Below, piece by piece: positions 24,967-34,740 of a stretch of DNA of 64,000 bases. This stretch comes from Antarcticirhabdus aurantiaca (GTDB lineage: Bacteria > Pseudomonadota > Alphaproteobacteria > Rhizobiales > Rhizobiaceae), in the NCBI RefSeq assembly GCF_009765365.1, contig NZ_VTOM01000026.1:1-64000 (forward strand). The letters are read 5' to 3'. A program made the translations under genes and the position numbers. The notes under the pieces were generated by a model. That model was not told the origin of the DNA, did not search any database, and worked only from the letters and a program-made list of their open reading frames with translations. The number at the start of each line of letters is the position of its first letter. Within the stretch, counting starts at the first letter, position 1.

Positions 24967-26261
24967 AGGCTCCTCGCCGGATATGCGGCGGGTCCGAGAT
25001 CCAGTCCGTCGGAGGCGAGAGCCGGCGCGCGGCCCAGCTCGGCCGCGCGCAGCCCGAAGGACAGGATCGCCGTGGCGCAGAGGATCGACAGGAAGTCGTT
25101 CTGTTCCATGAACAGGCACTCCGTGAGGTTCATCACGACGAACATGCCGACGAGGACGTTGAGCCAGATCCAGCCCGCGCGCGGGTCGGCGCAGTGGAGG
25201 GCCGCGCCCCGCCGCAACGCGGTGGCGAGAACGACGAGCATGAGCGCCAGGCCGGCGACGCCGCCGCTCAAGAGCATCTCGCGGTAGCCGTTGTGGGAAT
25301 GGGGCGCGTTCCAGCCGATCGCGCCCCAGATCGACCAGGCCTCGGGGCTCTGCCAGAAGGCCTTGTAGCCGAAGCCGAGAAGTGGCCGCCGGGCGATGGC
25401 GGCGTCGACGAGGTCCCAGAGCGGAACGCGCCCCGTCAGCGTCGCGTCCTTTCCCAGCGCTTCCAGCGCGGGCACGAGATAGGCCTGCAGGCCCAGCATC
25501 AGGAGCGAGGCCGCTTCGAGCACCACGAGCACCAGAAGAAGGCGGGCCGAACCGCTCAGCCGGGGCAGGAGGGCGTAGAACGGCGCCAGCACCGCGACGG
25601 CCAGGAGCGCTAGGAGGCCGGTCATGGACGTCGAGGACAGGAGGCATGCGAGGCTGACGCCGAGGCCGGCCCAGGCGACGGGGCGCCGGACGACCGAGCC
25701 TTGCAGGACCATGAAGCCGCTGACCAGGACAGCCACCGCGGAATACCAGCCGAGGACGTTCTTGTGGAGGAAGATGCCGCGCAGCTGCATGTCGTCCGGC
25801 ATCCGCGCGAGCTGGGGCGCGAGGAGGCCGAGGCAGAGGCTCGCGGCCATGCAGGGCAGGAGCACCGCGGCGACGAGGACGAGCATCTGGCGCGGCGTGA
25901 AGCGGATGGCGATGACGCAGGCCAGTCCCATGGACAGGAGCAGCGCCACCGCCCGGCGCAGCGACACGCCCGGCGCGACGGACCACAGGACGGAGGCCGT
26001 CAGAAGGGCGAGAAGAAGAACGAGCGGCAGGTTGCGGCGCAGCGCCAGAAGCAGTTGGAGGCGATGGCGCGCGAGGAGCGCGATCGTGATGGCGTAGGGC
26101 GGCAGCGCCAAGAGGCGCAGCTCGGTGAGGTTGCCCGGATCCGATGGACCGCGAAGGCTGTCCATCAGGAGCGGAAACGCCGCGCCGGTCTGAAGGAAGA
26201 GCGCCAATCCGCAGCCCCACCATTCGAGGCGCCGCCAGGAAATCCGCAGTCCGCCGCTCAT
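24963..26261 (-). CDS. O-antigen ligase / Wzy-type polymerase family membrane protein
   Basis: 432 residues from ATG 26261, with about 10-12 hydrophobic helices. The O-antigen ligase-like signature is present: GIFLHKNVLGWYSA, then LTGRVPLWDLV, PLLGFGYKAFW and, in the large periplasmic loop, HSHNGYREMLLSGGVAG with the conserved His. In a locus with a Wzx flippase and ExoP/Wzc-like protein and no lipid A core genes, polymerisation of repeat units (Wzy) is more likely than ligation to lipid A. The downstream beta-helix gene is translationally coupled. An upstream GTG at 26276 is an alternative start. Confidence 0.82.
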   Translation of the reverse strand: MSGGLRISWRRLEWWGCGLALFLQTGAAFPLLMDSLRGPSDPGNLTELRLLALPPYAITIALLARHRLQLLLALRRNLPLVLLLALLTASVLWSVAPGVSLRRAVALLLSMGLACVIAIRFTPRQMLVLVAAVLLPCMAASLCLGLLAPQLARMPDDMQLRGIFLHKNVLGWYSAVAVLVSGFMVLQGSVVRRPVAWAGLGVSLACLLSSTSMTGLLALLAVAVLAPFYALLPRLSGSARLLLVLVVLEAASLLMLGLQAYLVPALEALGKDATLTGRVPLWDLVDAAIARRPLLGFGYKAFWQSPEAWSIWGAIGWNAPHSHNGYREMLLSGGVAGLALMLVVLATALRRGAALHCADPRAGWIWLNVLVGMFVVMNLTECLFMEQNDFLSILCATAILSFGLRAAELGRAPALASDGLDLGPAAYPARSL

Positions 26262-26667
26262 CGGCCGGCCCGTCACGAACGCTCGGGCCGATCCGGCCGC
26301 CGGGGCGGGCGGGCCGGGAACACGGCTGCCGCGCGGGGCGGTACCGGCCGATCGTCGTCCGCGTCTCGCATGGCCGCTCGCCGCGCTCCTCGTGTTTCGA
26401 TGCGGTCGCGGGACCAGGATCGCCGGGCCCGCGACCGTGCGAACTCGGCAAATCGCACGAGGCGTCCTCCGAACGACCGCGCCCGCCATCCGCCGTTCGG
26501 GGGAGAGCCTCGACCCATGGGATCCGCGATCGGCTCCGGCACCGCCGAATGGGCCGCTGGTCCCGTTTCATGCCCCGGATAGGCTGATCCGCCTGGAGGC
26601 GAAGCGAGGAGCACGGCCGCGCGGCCGGCCCCGCACCGTCCCATCGCGAAACCACGGCGGACCTTCG
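26262..26667. other. 406-base divergent intergenic region
   Basis: This separates the leftward ligase gene from the rightward ExoF-like gene and should carry both promoters. The sequence is GC-rich throughout. I found no convincing promoter boxes, no long inverted repeat and no plausible small gene; frames running through it lack protein-like composition. Confidence 0.45.
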
Positions 26668-27924
26668 ATGATCGGCCACGAGATTGACCCTGCGCGTTCC
26701 TCCCGTCGATCGCCGGGTGGCCACGGACCGGCCGGCCGGCTCGCGCTCGCCGCCCTTTGCCTTCTCGTCGCCGGCGCTCCGACCGGCTTCGCCCGCGCGG
26801 CCTCGCCGGTCGCGCCCGGCGACGTGATCCGGGTCTCCGTGTCGGAAGCGCCAGACCTCAACCGCGAGGCGCCCGTCGATGCGGACGGCCGCATCATGCT
26901 CCCGCAGGTCGGCGGGATCGAGGTCGCCGGGCTCGACCTCGACGGCGCGCGCGCCCGCATCCAGGAGGCGATCGCGGGGCGCGGCCTCGTGCGCGTCCCA
27001 ACGGTTCTCGTCGAGATCGCGTCCTATCGGCCCTTCTACGTCGGCGGCATGGTGGCCAATCCCGGTTCGGTCCCGTTTTCGCCGGGCCTCACCGTGCGCC
27101 ACGCGATCATCCTCGCCGGCGGGCTCGACCGCACGCGCGGGGCCGAGCCGATGTCGGCGACGGACCTTCTCGACCTGAGAGCCCGCTGGGAAGGCAACGC
27201 CGTCTCGCTGCTCCAGGTGGAGAGCCGGATCGCCAGGCTTCGCGCCGAGCTCGACGACCTCAAGGCGCCGGACTTCTCGGAGATCGAGGCCGCGACCACC
27301 GCGCCGGACGAAACGCAGGCCATCGTCGACCTGGAGACCGGCCAGTTCGCCGACCGCGTGAAGCAGTCGGAGAGCAGCCGCGACCACCTGGAGAACGGGC
27401 TCGTTCTCGCCGACCTCGAGATCGACATCCTCGGCAAGCAGGCCGATCTCGAGCAGAACGAGGAGGCGATCCAGGCCGCCCAGATCGAAAAGGCGCGGAC
27501 GCTGCTCGCCAAGGGCCTCGTGCCCGAAAGCCGGCTGCAGGAGCTGGAGCGGCAGCGATCGCAGATCTCCCGCGACCTTCTCGACAACCGCGCCTTCGCC
27601 GCGCGGGCCCGCCAGGGCAAGGAAACCATCCGCTACGAACTCGACGTCGTCGAGGCCAAGCGCCGCGTCGAGGTCCGCGGCGAGCTCGTGGAAGCCATCG
27701 GACAGCGCGCCAAGCTCCGGGCCGAGAGCGGCGTCCTCGCCGGAGCCCTCCTCGCCGCCGGCATCGCCATCACCGATCCCGACGCCTCCGAGCTGGCGGA
27801 GCCCACGGTGACCCTGCACAGGATCGTGGACGGCAAGGAAACGGTTCTGGCCGCGGCGATGGACACCGCGATCGATCCCGGGGACGTCGTCCAGGTCACG
27901 ATCGCGCCGAGACCGCGCCGATGA
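26668..27924 (+). CDS. ExoF-like periplasmic polysaccharide export protein with coiled coil
   Basis: 418 residues from ATG 26668. A Sec signal peptide (cleavage near ARAAS, about residue 44) lacks a lipobox. The Poly_export domain begins ASPVAPGDVIRVSVSEAPDL, followed by an SLBB-type segment YVGGMVANPGSVPFSPGLTV. A long charged, heptad-rich region (about residues 180-340, e.g. LENGLVLADLEIDILGKQAD) predicts a coiled coil, then a short C-terminal strand region. This layout is that of rhizobial ExoF, which bridges the inner-membrane polymerase complex and the outer membrane. It overlaps the following glycosyltransferase gene (ATGA). Confidence 0.85.
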   Translation: MIGHEIDPARSSRRSPGGHGPAGRLALAALCLLVAGAPTGFARAASPVAPGDVIRVSVSEAPDLNREAPVDADGRIMLPQVGGIEVAGLDLDGARARIQEAIAGRGLVRVPTVLVEIASYRPFYVGGMVANPGSVPFSPGLTVRHAIILAGGLDRTRGAEPMSATDLLDLRARWEGNAVSLLQVESRIARLRAELDDLKAPDFSEIEAATTAPDETQAIVDLETGQFADRVKQSESSRDHLENGLVLADLEIDILGKQADLEQNEEAIQAAQIEKARTLLAKGLVPESRLQELERQRSQISRDLLDNRAFAARARQGKETIRYELDVVEAKRRVEVRGELVEAIGQRAKLRAESGVLAGALLAAGIAITDPDASELAEPTVTLHRIVDGKETVLAAAMDTAIDPGDVVQVTIAPRPRR

Positions 27925-29141
27925 CGACGCTCCTTGAGGCGAGGCGCGACGCGCCGGGCGGCCGGAGGAGCGGCGATGGGCGGGCTCGGCTGCGGGTGCT
28001 CCTGCTCGTGTCCGAGCTGGAGGACTTCACCATCGCCTTCGCCAACGGGCTCGTCGGCCATGCCGACGTGCTGCTCGCCGTTCCGCGACGTCGCTACGCG
28101 CGGCTCAAAGCGGCGATCGACCCGCGCATCGACCTGAGGCTCCTCGACTGGCCGCGCCACCGCGACCTGGCCAATCCGCGCTTCCTTCTCGCCCTGACGC
28201 GGCTCGTGCGCGCCGAGCGGCCGGACGTCATCCATCTTCTCAGTCACACCGTCGTCTGGCTCAACCTCGCTCTGCCCTTCTGGCGGCCGATGCCGATCGT
28301 GACCACCGTCCACGACGTCGAGCTGCACCCCGGCGATACCGACACGAGCACGATCCCCCGCTGGTGCGGCGATCTCGCCTGCCGGCTCTCGGGCGACGTC
28401 GTGGTTCACGGCGAGGCGCTCGCCCGCCGGGCAACTGCGCGCTTCAACAAGGCGCCCGAGCGCGTCCACGTCCTCCCCCATCCCGCGATCGGACGCTATG
28501 CGGATCTCGCGCGGGCGGAAGGGATGACGCGCCGCGAAACGCCCGGCGTCTTCACGGTGCTGATGTTCGGCCGGCTCTTTTCCTACAAGGGGCTCGACGT
28601 TCTCCTGCGCGCCGAAGCGCTCCTCGCCGGGCGCGTCGCCGGCCTGCGGATCGTCCTGGCCGGGCGCGGCGACGATCCTTGGGCGCTCCAGCCGCTGATG
28701 GGCGACCCGTCGCGCTACGACGTGCGCAACCGATTCGTCGGGGATCGCGAAGTGGCGCAGCTCTTTCTCGACGCCGACCTCGTGGCGCTGCCCTATCGCG
28801 AGGCCTCGCAGAGCGGGGTCCTGAACGTCGCCGCCGCCTTCGGCCGCCCGGTGGTGGCGAGCGATGTCGGGGAGCTCGGCTGCACGGTGCGCGACCACGG
28901 CCTCGGCGCGCTCGTGCCTCCCGGCGACCCCGAACGCCTCGCCGAAGCGATCGCCGACCTCGCCGAGCGGCCGGACCGCCTCGCCGCCTTCGGCCGCGCC
29001 GCCCGGGCCTGGGCCAAGGGCCCGAACGCGCCCGCGACGGTGGGCGCGCAGGCCGCAACGCTCTACCGGCAGATCGCCGCCGGCGCCGCCACGGCGAAGG
29101 GCGCGCCGCTCGCCGGCGACAGTCCCGCGCTTCCCGGCTGA
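27921..29141 (+). CDS. GT4-like glycosyltransferase
   Basis: 406 residues from ATG 27921 in an ATGA overlap. The acceptor domain has LRVLLLVSELEDFTIAFANGLV and TTVHDVELHPGDT; the donor domain has TVLMFGRLFSYKGLDVLLRA, IVLAGRGDD and a DLVALPYREASQSGVLNVAAAFGRPVV block as in GT4 enzymes. No membrane helix is seen. It should add one sugar to the repeat unit on the cytoplasmic face. Translational coupling to the ExoF-like gene suggests matched expression of synthesis and export components. Confidence 0.83.
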   Translation: MTTLLEARRDAPGGRRSGDGRARLRVLLLVSELEDFTIAFANGLVGHADVLLAVPRRRYARLKAAIDPRIDLRLLDWPRHRDLANPRFLLALTRLVRAERPDVIHLLSHTVVWLNLALPFWRPMPIVTTVHDVELHPGDTDTSTIPRWCGDLACRLSGDVVVHGEALARRATARFNKAPERVHVLPHPAIGRYADLARAEGMTRRETPGVFTVLMFGRLFSYKGLDVLLRAEALLAGRVAGLRIVLAGRGDDPWALQPLMGDPSRYDVRNRFVGDREVAQLFLDADLVALPYREASQSGVLNVAAAFGRPVVASDVGELGCTVRDHGLGALVPPGDPERLAEAIADLAERPDRLAAFGRAARAWAKGPNAPATVGAQAATLYRQIAAGAATAKGAPLAGDSPALPG

Positions 29142-29203
29142 GGTGGATCGATCCCGAGGCGGGCGGCATCCGAAACGAACGAATCAGAGCCGGCGAGGGC
29201 CTC

Positions 29204-30313
29204 ATGCACGAGAAAAGCGTCAAGGTGCGCCATTACCTCGCCGGCGGGCGCGAGTTCGCCGGCGGGATCGGCCGGCTGGTCGGCTACGTCGTCGACGCGG
29301 CCGGGCCCGATCAGGCGCACCGCCTGTCCGACACGCGCGGGCCCCGCTGGTCGCCGCCGCGCTCCCTGCCGCGCCTGGGGCTGGCGCTCGCCGCGATGCT
29401 GGGCGACCGGATCGTCGCGCCGGGCCGGATCCATCACATCCACGTCGCCGGGCGGGGGAGCACGATCCGGAAGCTGATCCTGGCGCGCCTCGCACGAGCG
29501 ATCGGCTGCACCCATGTCCTGCATCTCCACGACAACGACTACGCGGCCGACCTCGCCGCGCGCACGCCCCGGCAGCTGGCGCGCATCCGCCGCATGTTCC
29601 AGGGCGCCGACCGGGTGGTGGTGCTCGGGCACCGGGACCGCGCCACGGTCGTCGAGCACCTCGGCGTCGCGCCCTCGCGGACCCTCGTCCTGCGAAACTG
29701 CGTCCCCGATCCCGGTCCCGCCGGTCCGCCGGACCGGCCGGTGCCGACCATCCTCTTTCTCGGCACGCTCGGGCCGCGAAAGGGCGTGCCGGAGCTTCTG
29801 GCGGCGCTCGCCAGTCCCGCCATGACCCGGCTCGACTGGCGCGCCGTGCTCGCCGGCGACGGAGCCGTCGCGTCCTATCTGCGCGAGGCTGCGCGCCTCG
29901 GGCTCGGCGAGCGCGTGTCGATGCCGGGCTGGCTCGGCCGTGCGGAAGCCGGTGCGCTCCTCGCCGGGGCCGACATCCTCGTCCTGCCCTCGCACGCCGA
30001 AGGCATGGCGATGGCGGTCATCGAGGGCCTGGCTCACGGCCGGGCAGTCGTCGCGACGCGCGTCGGCGCGCACGAGGAGGCCATCGAGCACGGCGTCAAC
30101 GGCCTCTTCGCGCCGGTCGGCGATGCCGAGGCGCTGGCGGCGACGCTCGCCCGCCTCGTCGTCGATCCCGCGCTGCGGGCGCGCCTCGGGGCGGCGGCGC
30201 GCGCCAGCTATCTCGAGCGCTTCAGCATGGGCGCCTACATCGGACGGCTCGGCGCTCTCTACGGTTCGCTCGCCCCGGCTCCGTCGGGGCTCCTGGAACG
30301 GAAGACGACATGA
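29204..30313 (+). CDS. GT4 family glycosyltransferase
   Basis: 369 residues from ATG 29204. GGIGRLVGYVVDAA near the N-terminus, then the GT4 donor domain: TILFLGTLGPRKGVPELLAA, AGDGAVASYLREAARLGL, and LVLPSHAEGMAMAVIEGLAHGRAVVAT with the conserved E-x7-E-type arrangement. It is a short, canonical cytoplasmic enzyme. Its stop overlaps the start of the co-polymerase/tyrosine-kinase-like gene (ATGA). The donor sugar is unknown. Confidence 0.87.
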   Translation: MHEKSVKVRHYLAGGREFAGGIGRLVGYVVDAAGPDQAHRLSDTRGPRWSPPRSLPRLGLALAAMLGDRIVAPGRIHHIHVAGRGSTIRKLILARLARAIGCTHVLHLHDNDYAADLAARTPRQLARIRRMFQGADRVVVLGHRDRATVVEHLGVAPSRTLVLRNCVPDPGPAGPPDRPVPTILFLGTLGPRKGVPELLAALASPAMTRLDWRAVLAGDGAVASYLREAARLGLGERVSMPGWLGRAEAGALLAGADILVLPSHAEGMAMAVIEGLAHGRAVVATRVGAHEEAIEHGVNGLFAPVGDAEALAATLARLVVDPALRARLGAAARASYLERFSMGAYIGRLGALYGSLAPAPSGLLERKTT

Positions 30314-32526
30314 CCCGCGCCGACGACCTGTCCCGAGCCATGCACCTGCGCTACGCGGCGCCCCGTCCGGCCGAGCCGGACGGGGGCGAGCTCGACCTCG
30401 CCGGCATCGCCCGCATGCTGCGCCGTCGGATCTGGCTGATCGTCGCGCTCGTGGCGCTCGTCGCCGCCGCCGCCCTGCCGCCGATCCTGGCGCACCAGCC
30501 GATCTTCGTCGCCGCCTCCCGCGTCCTGATCCACCCGCCATCCTCGGCGGCGCTCACGGGCACCGACCGGCTGGACCCCGATCCCTTGAACCTCCAGACC
30601 GAGGTCGAGCGGCTGTTGTCGCGCGAGGCCGCCGTGCAGGTGATCCAACGGCTCGGCCTCGCGGACCGGGCCGAGTTCAACCCGGCTCTCGGCTCGCCCT
30701 CGCTCGTCGACGAGCTGAGGAGCGCCATCTCGTCGGCTCTCGGCGCCCTGACGGGAGAGGCCGCGGCGCCGGGAGCCGGCGAAGAGGCCTCCGCGGGGCG
30801 CGATCCTCTGGACCCGGTGGTCCGCTCCTTCTTCGACGCGCTGCGGATCAGCCGGGATCCGAGTTCGAACGTGATCGAGATCGGCTTTTCCTCGCACGAT
30901 CCGGCGCTCGGCGCGGCCGTCCCGAACATGCTCCTGCGCGTCTACCTGGAGGCGCGCGAAGCCGAGCGGGTCCGGCGCCTGGCCGCGGCCGACAGTTGGC
31001 TGTCCGGCCGCATCGAGGCGCAGCGCCGGCGCGTGGCGGAGGCCGAGCGCGCGGTGAGCGACTTCGCGGCGGCGGGAGGGCTCGCCTCCAGCGAGCTTCT
31101 GGCCGGCAGCGTCCGGACGATCGGCGACCTCAACGCGCAGCGCGCCGGCATGGAACGCGCCCGCCGCGACCTGTCGGAAACGAGCGCGGCGCTGCGCCGG
31201 CCTCTCGCGCCGGAGGACAGGATCGTGCTGGTGGACACGCCGGTCGCAGCGGATCTCGGCCGGCAGCTGCAGCTGCAGCGCGGCGAGCTGCAGCGCCTTC
31301 TGGAGGTCTACGGCGCCGCAAGCCCCCAGGTCGTAGCGGCGCAGGGCGCGATCCGGACCACAACTGCCGCCATCGAGATCGAGGCGGCGCGCGCGGCGAA
31401 GGCGATCGACGTGCGCCTGGCCGGCATGGCGCGGGACGAGGTGCAGATGCAGGCCGGGCTCGCCTCGGCCGGCGCGGCGCTGCAGGACCAGTCCGCCGCG
31501 GCCGCGCGCCGGCGGGAGCTCGAGGCGGACGCCGCGAGCGAGCTGGGCGCGCTCGCGGCTCTCGAGGATCGGCGCCGGGCGCTCGCGGCCGAGCGCGCAC
31601 TGCCCTCCGCCGAGGTCGAGGTTCTGTCGCCCGCCACGATGCCGCTTCGCCCCAGCGGGCGCGGCCGGGCCTTTCTGTTCGTGCTGGTTCTGGCCGGCGC
31701 GGCCTTCGCCGCGCTGACGGCCGCGACGCTGGCCGAGGTGATGGACCGCTCCGTCCGCAGCCCGTCCCAGCTGCGCCACGTCTTCGACGTCCTCCCCGCC
31801 GGTCTGGTGCACCGCCTTCCCCGGCGGGTCGCGCGGGATCTGCCCCGCTTTCTCTCGCGCCATCGGGACGGTGCCCTCGCCGACGCGATCCGCGGCGTGC
31901 TCGCGGGCGTGAAGCGGGCGAACGGCGGGCGGCTTCCCGACAGCCTGCTGGTCACCTCGCCGCTGCCGGGCGAGGGCAAGACCGCCCTGGCGGCGGCGCT
32001 CGCGGCCGAGCTGGCGGCCTCGCGCCCGGTGCTTCTCGTGGACTGCGACCCGACGCGCGGTCGCGTCCATGACCTGTTCGGAACCGCGGCCGGGCCGGGG
32101 CTCGTCGACGTGATCGAGGGCCGGATCGACGTCGCCGAGGCCGTTCGAACCGACGAGACGAGCGGCATCGCCTTCCTGACGCGGGGCTCGTCCCCCGGTC
32201 GGCCGCTGGATGCCGCGGCGCTGGAGGCCGTGCTCGCCTATGCCAAGGAGCACAAGCGGGTGGCGATCCTCGACGCATCCCCGGTCCTGGCGACGCTCAC
32301 GCCCGCGCTTCTCGTCGAAGCGGTCGACGCGGTCCTCCTGGTCCTGCGATGGGGACAGACCGAACTGCGATGTGCGGAAGCGGCGATCGAGCGCCTGCGG
32401 GACGGCGAGCCCCGGCCGATCGCGGTCGTCATGAACAGGGTCGATCCGGGCCGCCACGCGCTCTACGGCTTCAACGATCCGATCGGCTGGTCGGCCCGCT
32501 TTCGATCCTATGCCGCCGGACCGTGA
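30310..32526 (+). CDS. ExoP/Wzc-like polysaccharide co-polymerase with BY-kinase domain
   Basis: 738 residues. An N-terminal Wzz domain with a first membrane helix (IWLIVALVALVAAAALPPIL), a long periplasmic coiled-coil region and a second helix (FLFVLVLAGAAFAAL, about residue 455) precede a cytoplasmic P-loop domain. Walker A is SPLPGEGKT with Lys557 and Walker A' is LLVDCD with Asp578/Asp580. These proteins control chain length with Wzy and Wza. The C-terminal tail has only two tyrosines (HALYGF, FRSYA), not the usual tyrosine cluster, so autophosphorylation control may be reduced. It ends the polysaccharide locus. Confidence 0.88.
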   Translation: MTRADDLSRAMHLRYAAPRPAEPDGGELDLAGIARMLRRRIWLIVALVALVAAAALPPILAHQPIFVAASRVLIHPPSSAALTGTDRLDPDPLNLQTEVERLLSREAAVQVIQRLGLADRAEFNPALGSPSLVDELRSAISSALGALTGEAAAPGAGEEASAGRDPLDPVVRSFFDALRISRDPSSNVIEIGFSSHDPALGAAVPNMLLRVYLEAREAERVRRLAAADSWLSGRIEAQRRRVAEAERAVSDFAAAGGLASSELLAGSVRTIGDLNAQRAGMERARRDLSETSAALRRPLAPEDRIVLVDTPVAADLGRQLQLQRGELQRLLEVYGAASPQVVAAQGAIRTTTAAIEIEAARAAKAIDVRLAGMARDEVQMQAGLASAGAALQDQSAAAARRRELEADAASELGALAALEDRRRALAAERALPSAEVEVLSPATMPLRPSGRGRAFLFVLVLAGAAFAALTAATLAEVMDRSVRSPSQLRHVFDVLPAGLVHRLPRRVARDLPRFLSRHRDGALADAIRGVLAGVKRANGGRLPDSLLVTSPLPGEGKTALAAALAAELAASRPVLLVDCDPTRGRVHDLFGTAAGPGLVDVIEGRIDVAEAVRTDETSGIAFLTRGSSPGRPLDAAALEAVLAYAKEHKRVAILDASPVLATLTPALLVEAVDAVLLVLRWGQTELRCAEAAIERLRDGEPRPIAVVMNRVDPGRHALYGFNDPIGWSARFRSYAAGP

Positions 32527-32584
32527 GGGGTCGCGGGCTGCGCGCCGCCGGATCGCTTGGGTAGCGTTCGCTTCAACGAGATAT

Positions 32585-32614
32585 GCCGTCGGCGAGCGGG
32601 GGCTCGCCGACGGC
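32585..32614. terminator. Strong hairpin between co-polymerase and chemoreceptor genes
   Basis: A perfect 13-base-pair stem (32585-32597 with 32602-32614) and a GGGG loop lie between two convergent stop codons. T-tracts are short on both sides (TTGGGG on the right), so it may act in both directions, perhaps with Rho. It marks the right boundary of the polysaccharide locus. Confidence 0.55.
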
Positions 32615-32631
32615 TTGGGGAGATGAGGCGG

Positions 32632-34740
32632 TCAGCCGCTCATGCGCTCGAAGTTGGAGTCGCTGTCGAGATCGAGGCTGACGCCGCTGGCCGGCGAGGT
32701 CCTCGCCGGGCGCGCCGCCTTGCCCGGCGCGGAGCGCGTGCCGGCAAAGCGAGCCGCCTGCGCTTGCAGCGCGCGCGCGTCGCCGCCGACCGGATCGAGG
32801 GGAGCGAGCCCCGGCGCGGCGGTCGCCTGAGAGGACGGCGTGCCGAGGTTCGCGGTCGCGTCGAGCTTGAAGAAGCCGGCGCGCTCGTTGAGGCTGGAGG
32901 CCTCGCCCGACAGCGCCTCGGCGGTGGCCGTCATCTCGTTGGCCGCGCCGGCGTTGGCCTGCGTCACCTGGTCGAGCTGCACGATCGACTGGTTGATCTG
33001 CTCGATGCCGATCGACTGCTCGCGGCAGGCCGCCGAGATCTCCGAGATCAGCTCGGCCGTGCGCTGGATGGCGGGAAGCAGTGCGGTCATCTTCTGGCCG
33101 GCGCCCGAGGCGACGTCCAGGGTGCCGGTCGACAGCTCGCCGATCTCGGTGGCGGCCGCCTGCGCCCGCTCGGCGAGCTTGCGGACCTCCGAGGCGACGA
33201 CAGCAAAGCCCTTGCCGTGGCTACCGGCGCGGGCCGCCTCGATGGCGGCGTTCAGCGCCAGGAGGTCGGTCTGGCGGGCGATCTCCTGAACGAGGCGCAC
33301 CTTGTCGGCGACCTCGCCCATGGCCTGGACGGCCTTGGCGGTGGCGCCCGCCACGTCCTCGGCGAGATCGCGCGCCGTGCGGGCGGTGGTCTCGGCCTGC
33401 GTCGCGTTGTCGGCGTTCTGCCGCACGTTCGCGGTCATCTCCTCCACCGCCGCCGAGGTTTCCTCCGAGGCCGCCGCCTGCTCCGTCGAGCCCGACGACA
33501 GCTGCTCGGCCGTCGTCGCCGACTGGCGCGAGTTCGACGCCATCTGCGTCGCCGATCCCAGAACGCCCGAAACGATGGTGTTCAGCTTCAGCCGCATCTG
33601 GCAGATCGTCGTGAGAAGGTCGCCGATCTCGTCGTTGTAGCTGTGGACGATGCGCTCGGAGATGTCGCCGCGGCCGATCTTCTCCGCGTGGTGCATGGCC
33701 AGCTTCAGGCCGCGTCGCAGCGAGATCGATATCCAGGCGGCGGCCATCGTGCCGGCCAGGAGCGCCGCGAGAACCACGGCGACGAGCATGGTCCTGGTGG
33801 AGGCGTAGTTGGCCTCCATCTCTTCGCGCATGCTCTTCGCGACGGATTGCTCGTATCCGAGAAGCTCGGAGACTTGCTTGCTCATCGTCGAGGTGACCGG
33901 GCGAACCTGCTCGATGGCGAGCGTGCCGGCATCGGCGTCGGTATTGGCGGACCCGAGCGAGAAGATCTGGCGCGCGACGTCCAGGAATTCGCCTCCGGTC
34001 GCAGCCGACTGGGCGATGTCGCCGGCGTACGGCGTGCCTTTACCGGCCGCCTCGTAGTCCGCGAGGTGCTCCTTGAAGGAGGCGACGCTCGCTTCGAAGG
34101 CGGTCTCGGCCGCTTGGAGACGCGCCGGTTGGTTTTCCGCAACGGCATCCATCATCAGGTAGCGAACGGTCTGGAGCTCGGTCCGCAGATCCGCGTTGAT
34201 CGGGCGAGCCGGGCCGTCGAAGCGCGCGGCCAGCATCTGCTCGCGCGTCTGCGTCAGCTCGTTCAAAAGGCGCGAGCCGAGCGGCTCGCCCTTCGCGGCG
34301 TTGAGTTCGAGCGCCCGGGTGATGGAATTGCGTTGCGACAGATCCATCGCCTTGGTGGCGTTCTGGATCCACGTCTCCAGATTGGCGAGAACCTCGTTCG
34401 TTCGCGCGATCGACGCGGTGTCGGTCTTGGCGATCGCCTCGCGATAAACGACGAGGCCGCTCTTCGTCTGGTTGTAGGTGTCCTCGATCGTCTTGCGCAG
34501 CTCTGTCTTCTGCTCATCGACGTTGGTCATGATCAGCGCGTTGAGCGAACGCCCCAGCGCCTCGATTTCCCGCCCGACGTCGCCGAGACGGTTCGACTGG
34601 GTGTAGGGGCGCTCGGCGAACGAGATTATCGTCTCGTTGGCCGAGCCGAGGCTCGATATGCCGAGATAACCCGAGCCGGCCAGCATCAGGAGTGTGCCGG
34701 CAAAAGCGCCGGCAAGCTTTGCGTTGATTGTCAGGCGCAC
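32632..34740 (-). CDS. Methyl-accepting chemotaxis protein (4HB sensor)
   Basis: 702 residues from GTG 34740; no better start is in frame. Membrane helix 1 (about 8-28), a periplasmic four-helix-bundle sensor (about 30-315), membrane helix 2 (317-338), HAMP (about 339-392) and a cytoplasmic signalling domain follow. The hairpin tip reads [21 protein letters not shown], identical to the MCP consensus core, and [19 protein letters not shown] follows. It would couple to CheA/CheW to bias motility. No CheR-binding pentapeptide is present at the C-terminus (ends NFERMSG). The ligand is unknown; it is a single-gene unit. Confidence 0.93.
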   Translation of the reverse strand: MRLTINAKLAGAFAGTLLMLAGSGYLGISSLGSANETIISFAERPYTQSNRLGDVGREIEALGRSLNALIMTNVDEQKTELRKTIEDTYNQTKSGLVVYREAIAKTDTASIARTNEVLANLETWIQNATKAMDLSQRNSITRALELNAAKGEPLGSRLLNELTQTREQMLAARFDGPARPINADLRTELQTVRYLMMDAVAENQPARLQAAETAFEASVASFKEHLADYEAAGKGTPYAGDIAQSAATGGEFLDVARQIFSLGSANTDADAGTLAIEQVRPVTSTMSKQVSELLGYEQSVAKSMREEMEANYASTRTMLVAVVLAALLAGTMAAAWISISLRRGLKLAMHHAEKIGRGDISERIVHSYNDEIGDLLTTICQMRLKLNTIVSGVLGSATQMASNSRQSATTAEQLSSGSTEQAAASEETSAAVEEMTANVRQNADNATQAETTARTARDLAEDVAGATAKAVQAMGEVADKVRLVQEIARQTDLLALNAAIEAARAGSHGKGFAVVASEVRKLAERAQAAATEIGELSTGTLDVASGAGQKMTALLPAIQRTAELISEISAACREQSIGIEQINQSIVQLDQVTQANAGAANEMTATAEALSGEASSLNERAGFFKLDATANLGTPSSQATAAPGLAPLDPVGGDARALQAQAARFAGTRSAPGKAARPARTSPASGVSLDLDSDSNFERMSG

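Noticed and set aside
24967-27819. Minus-strand frame open upstream of the beta-helix gene, which would give a 1648-residue protein.
   Set aside because: The upstream part is antisense to the ExoF-like gene and out of frame over the ligase-like gene; it is arginine/proline-rich and has no domains. The real start is GTG 24966 with a ribosome site.
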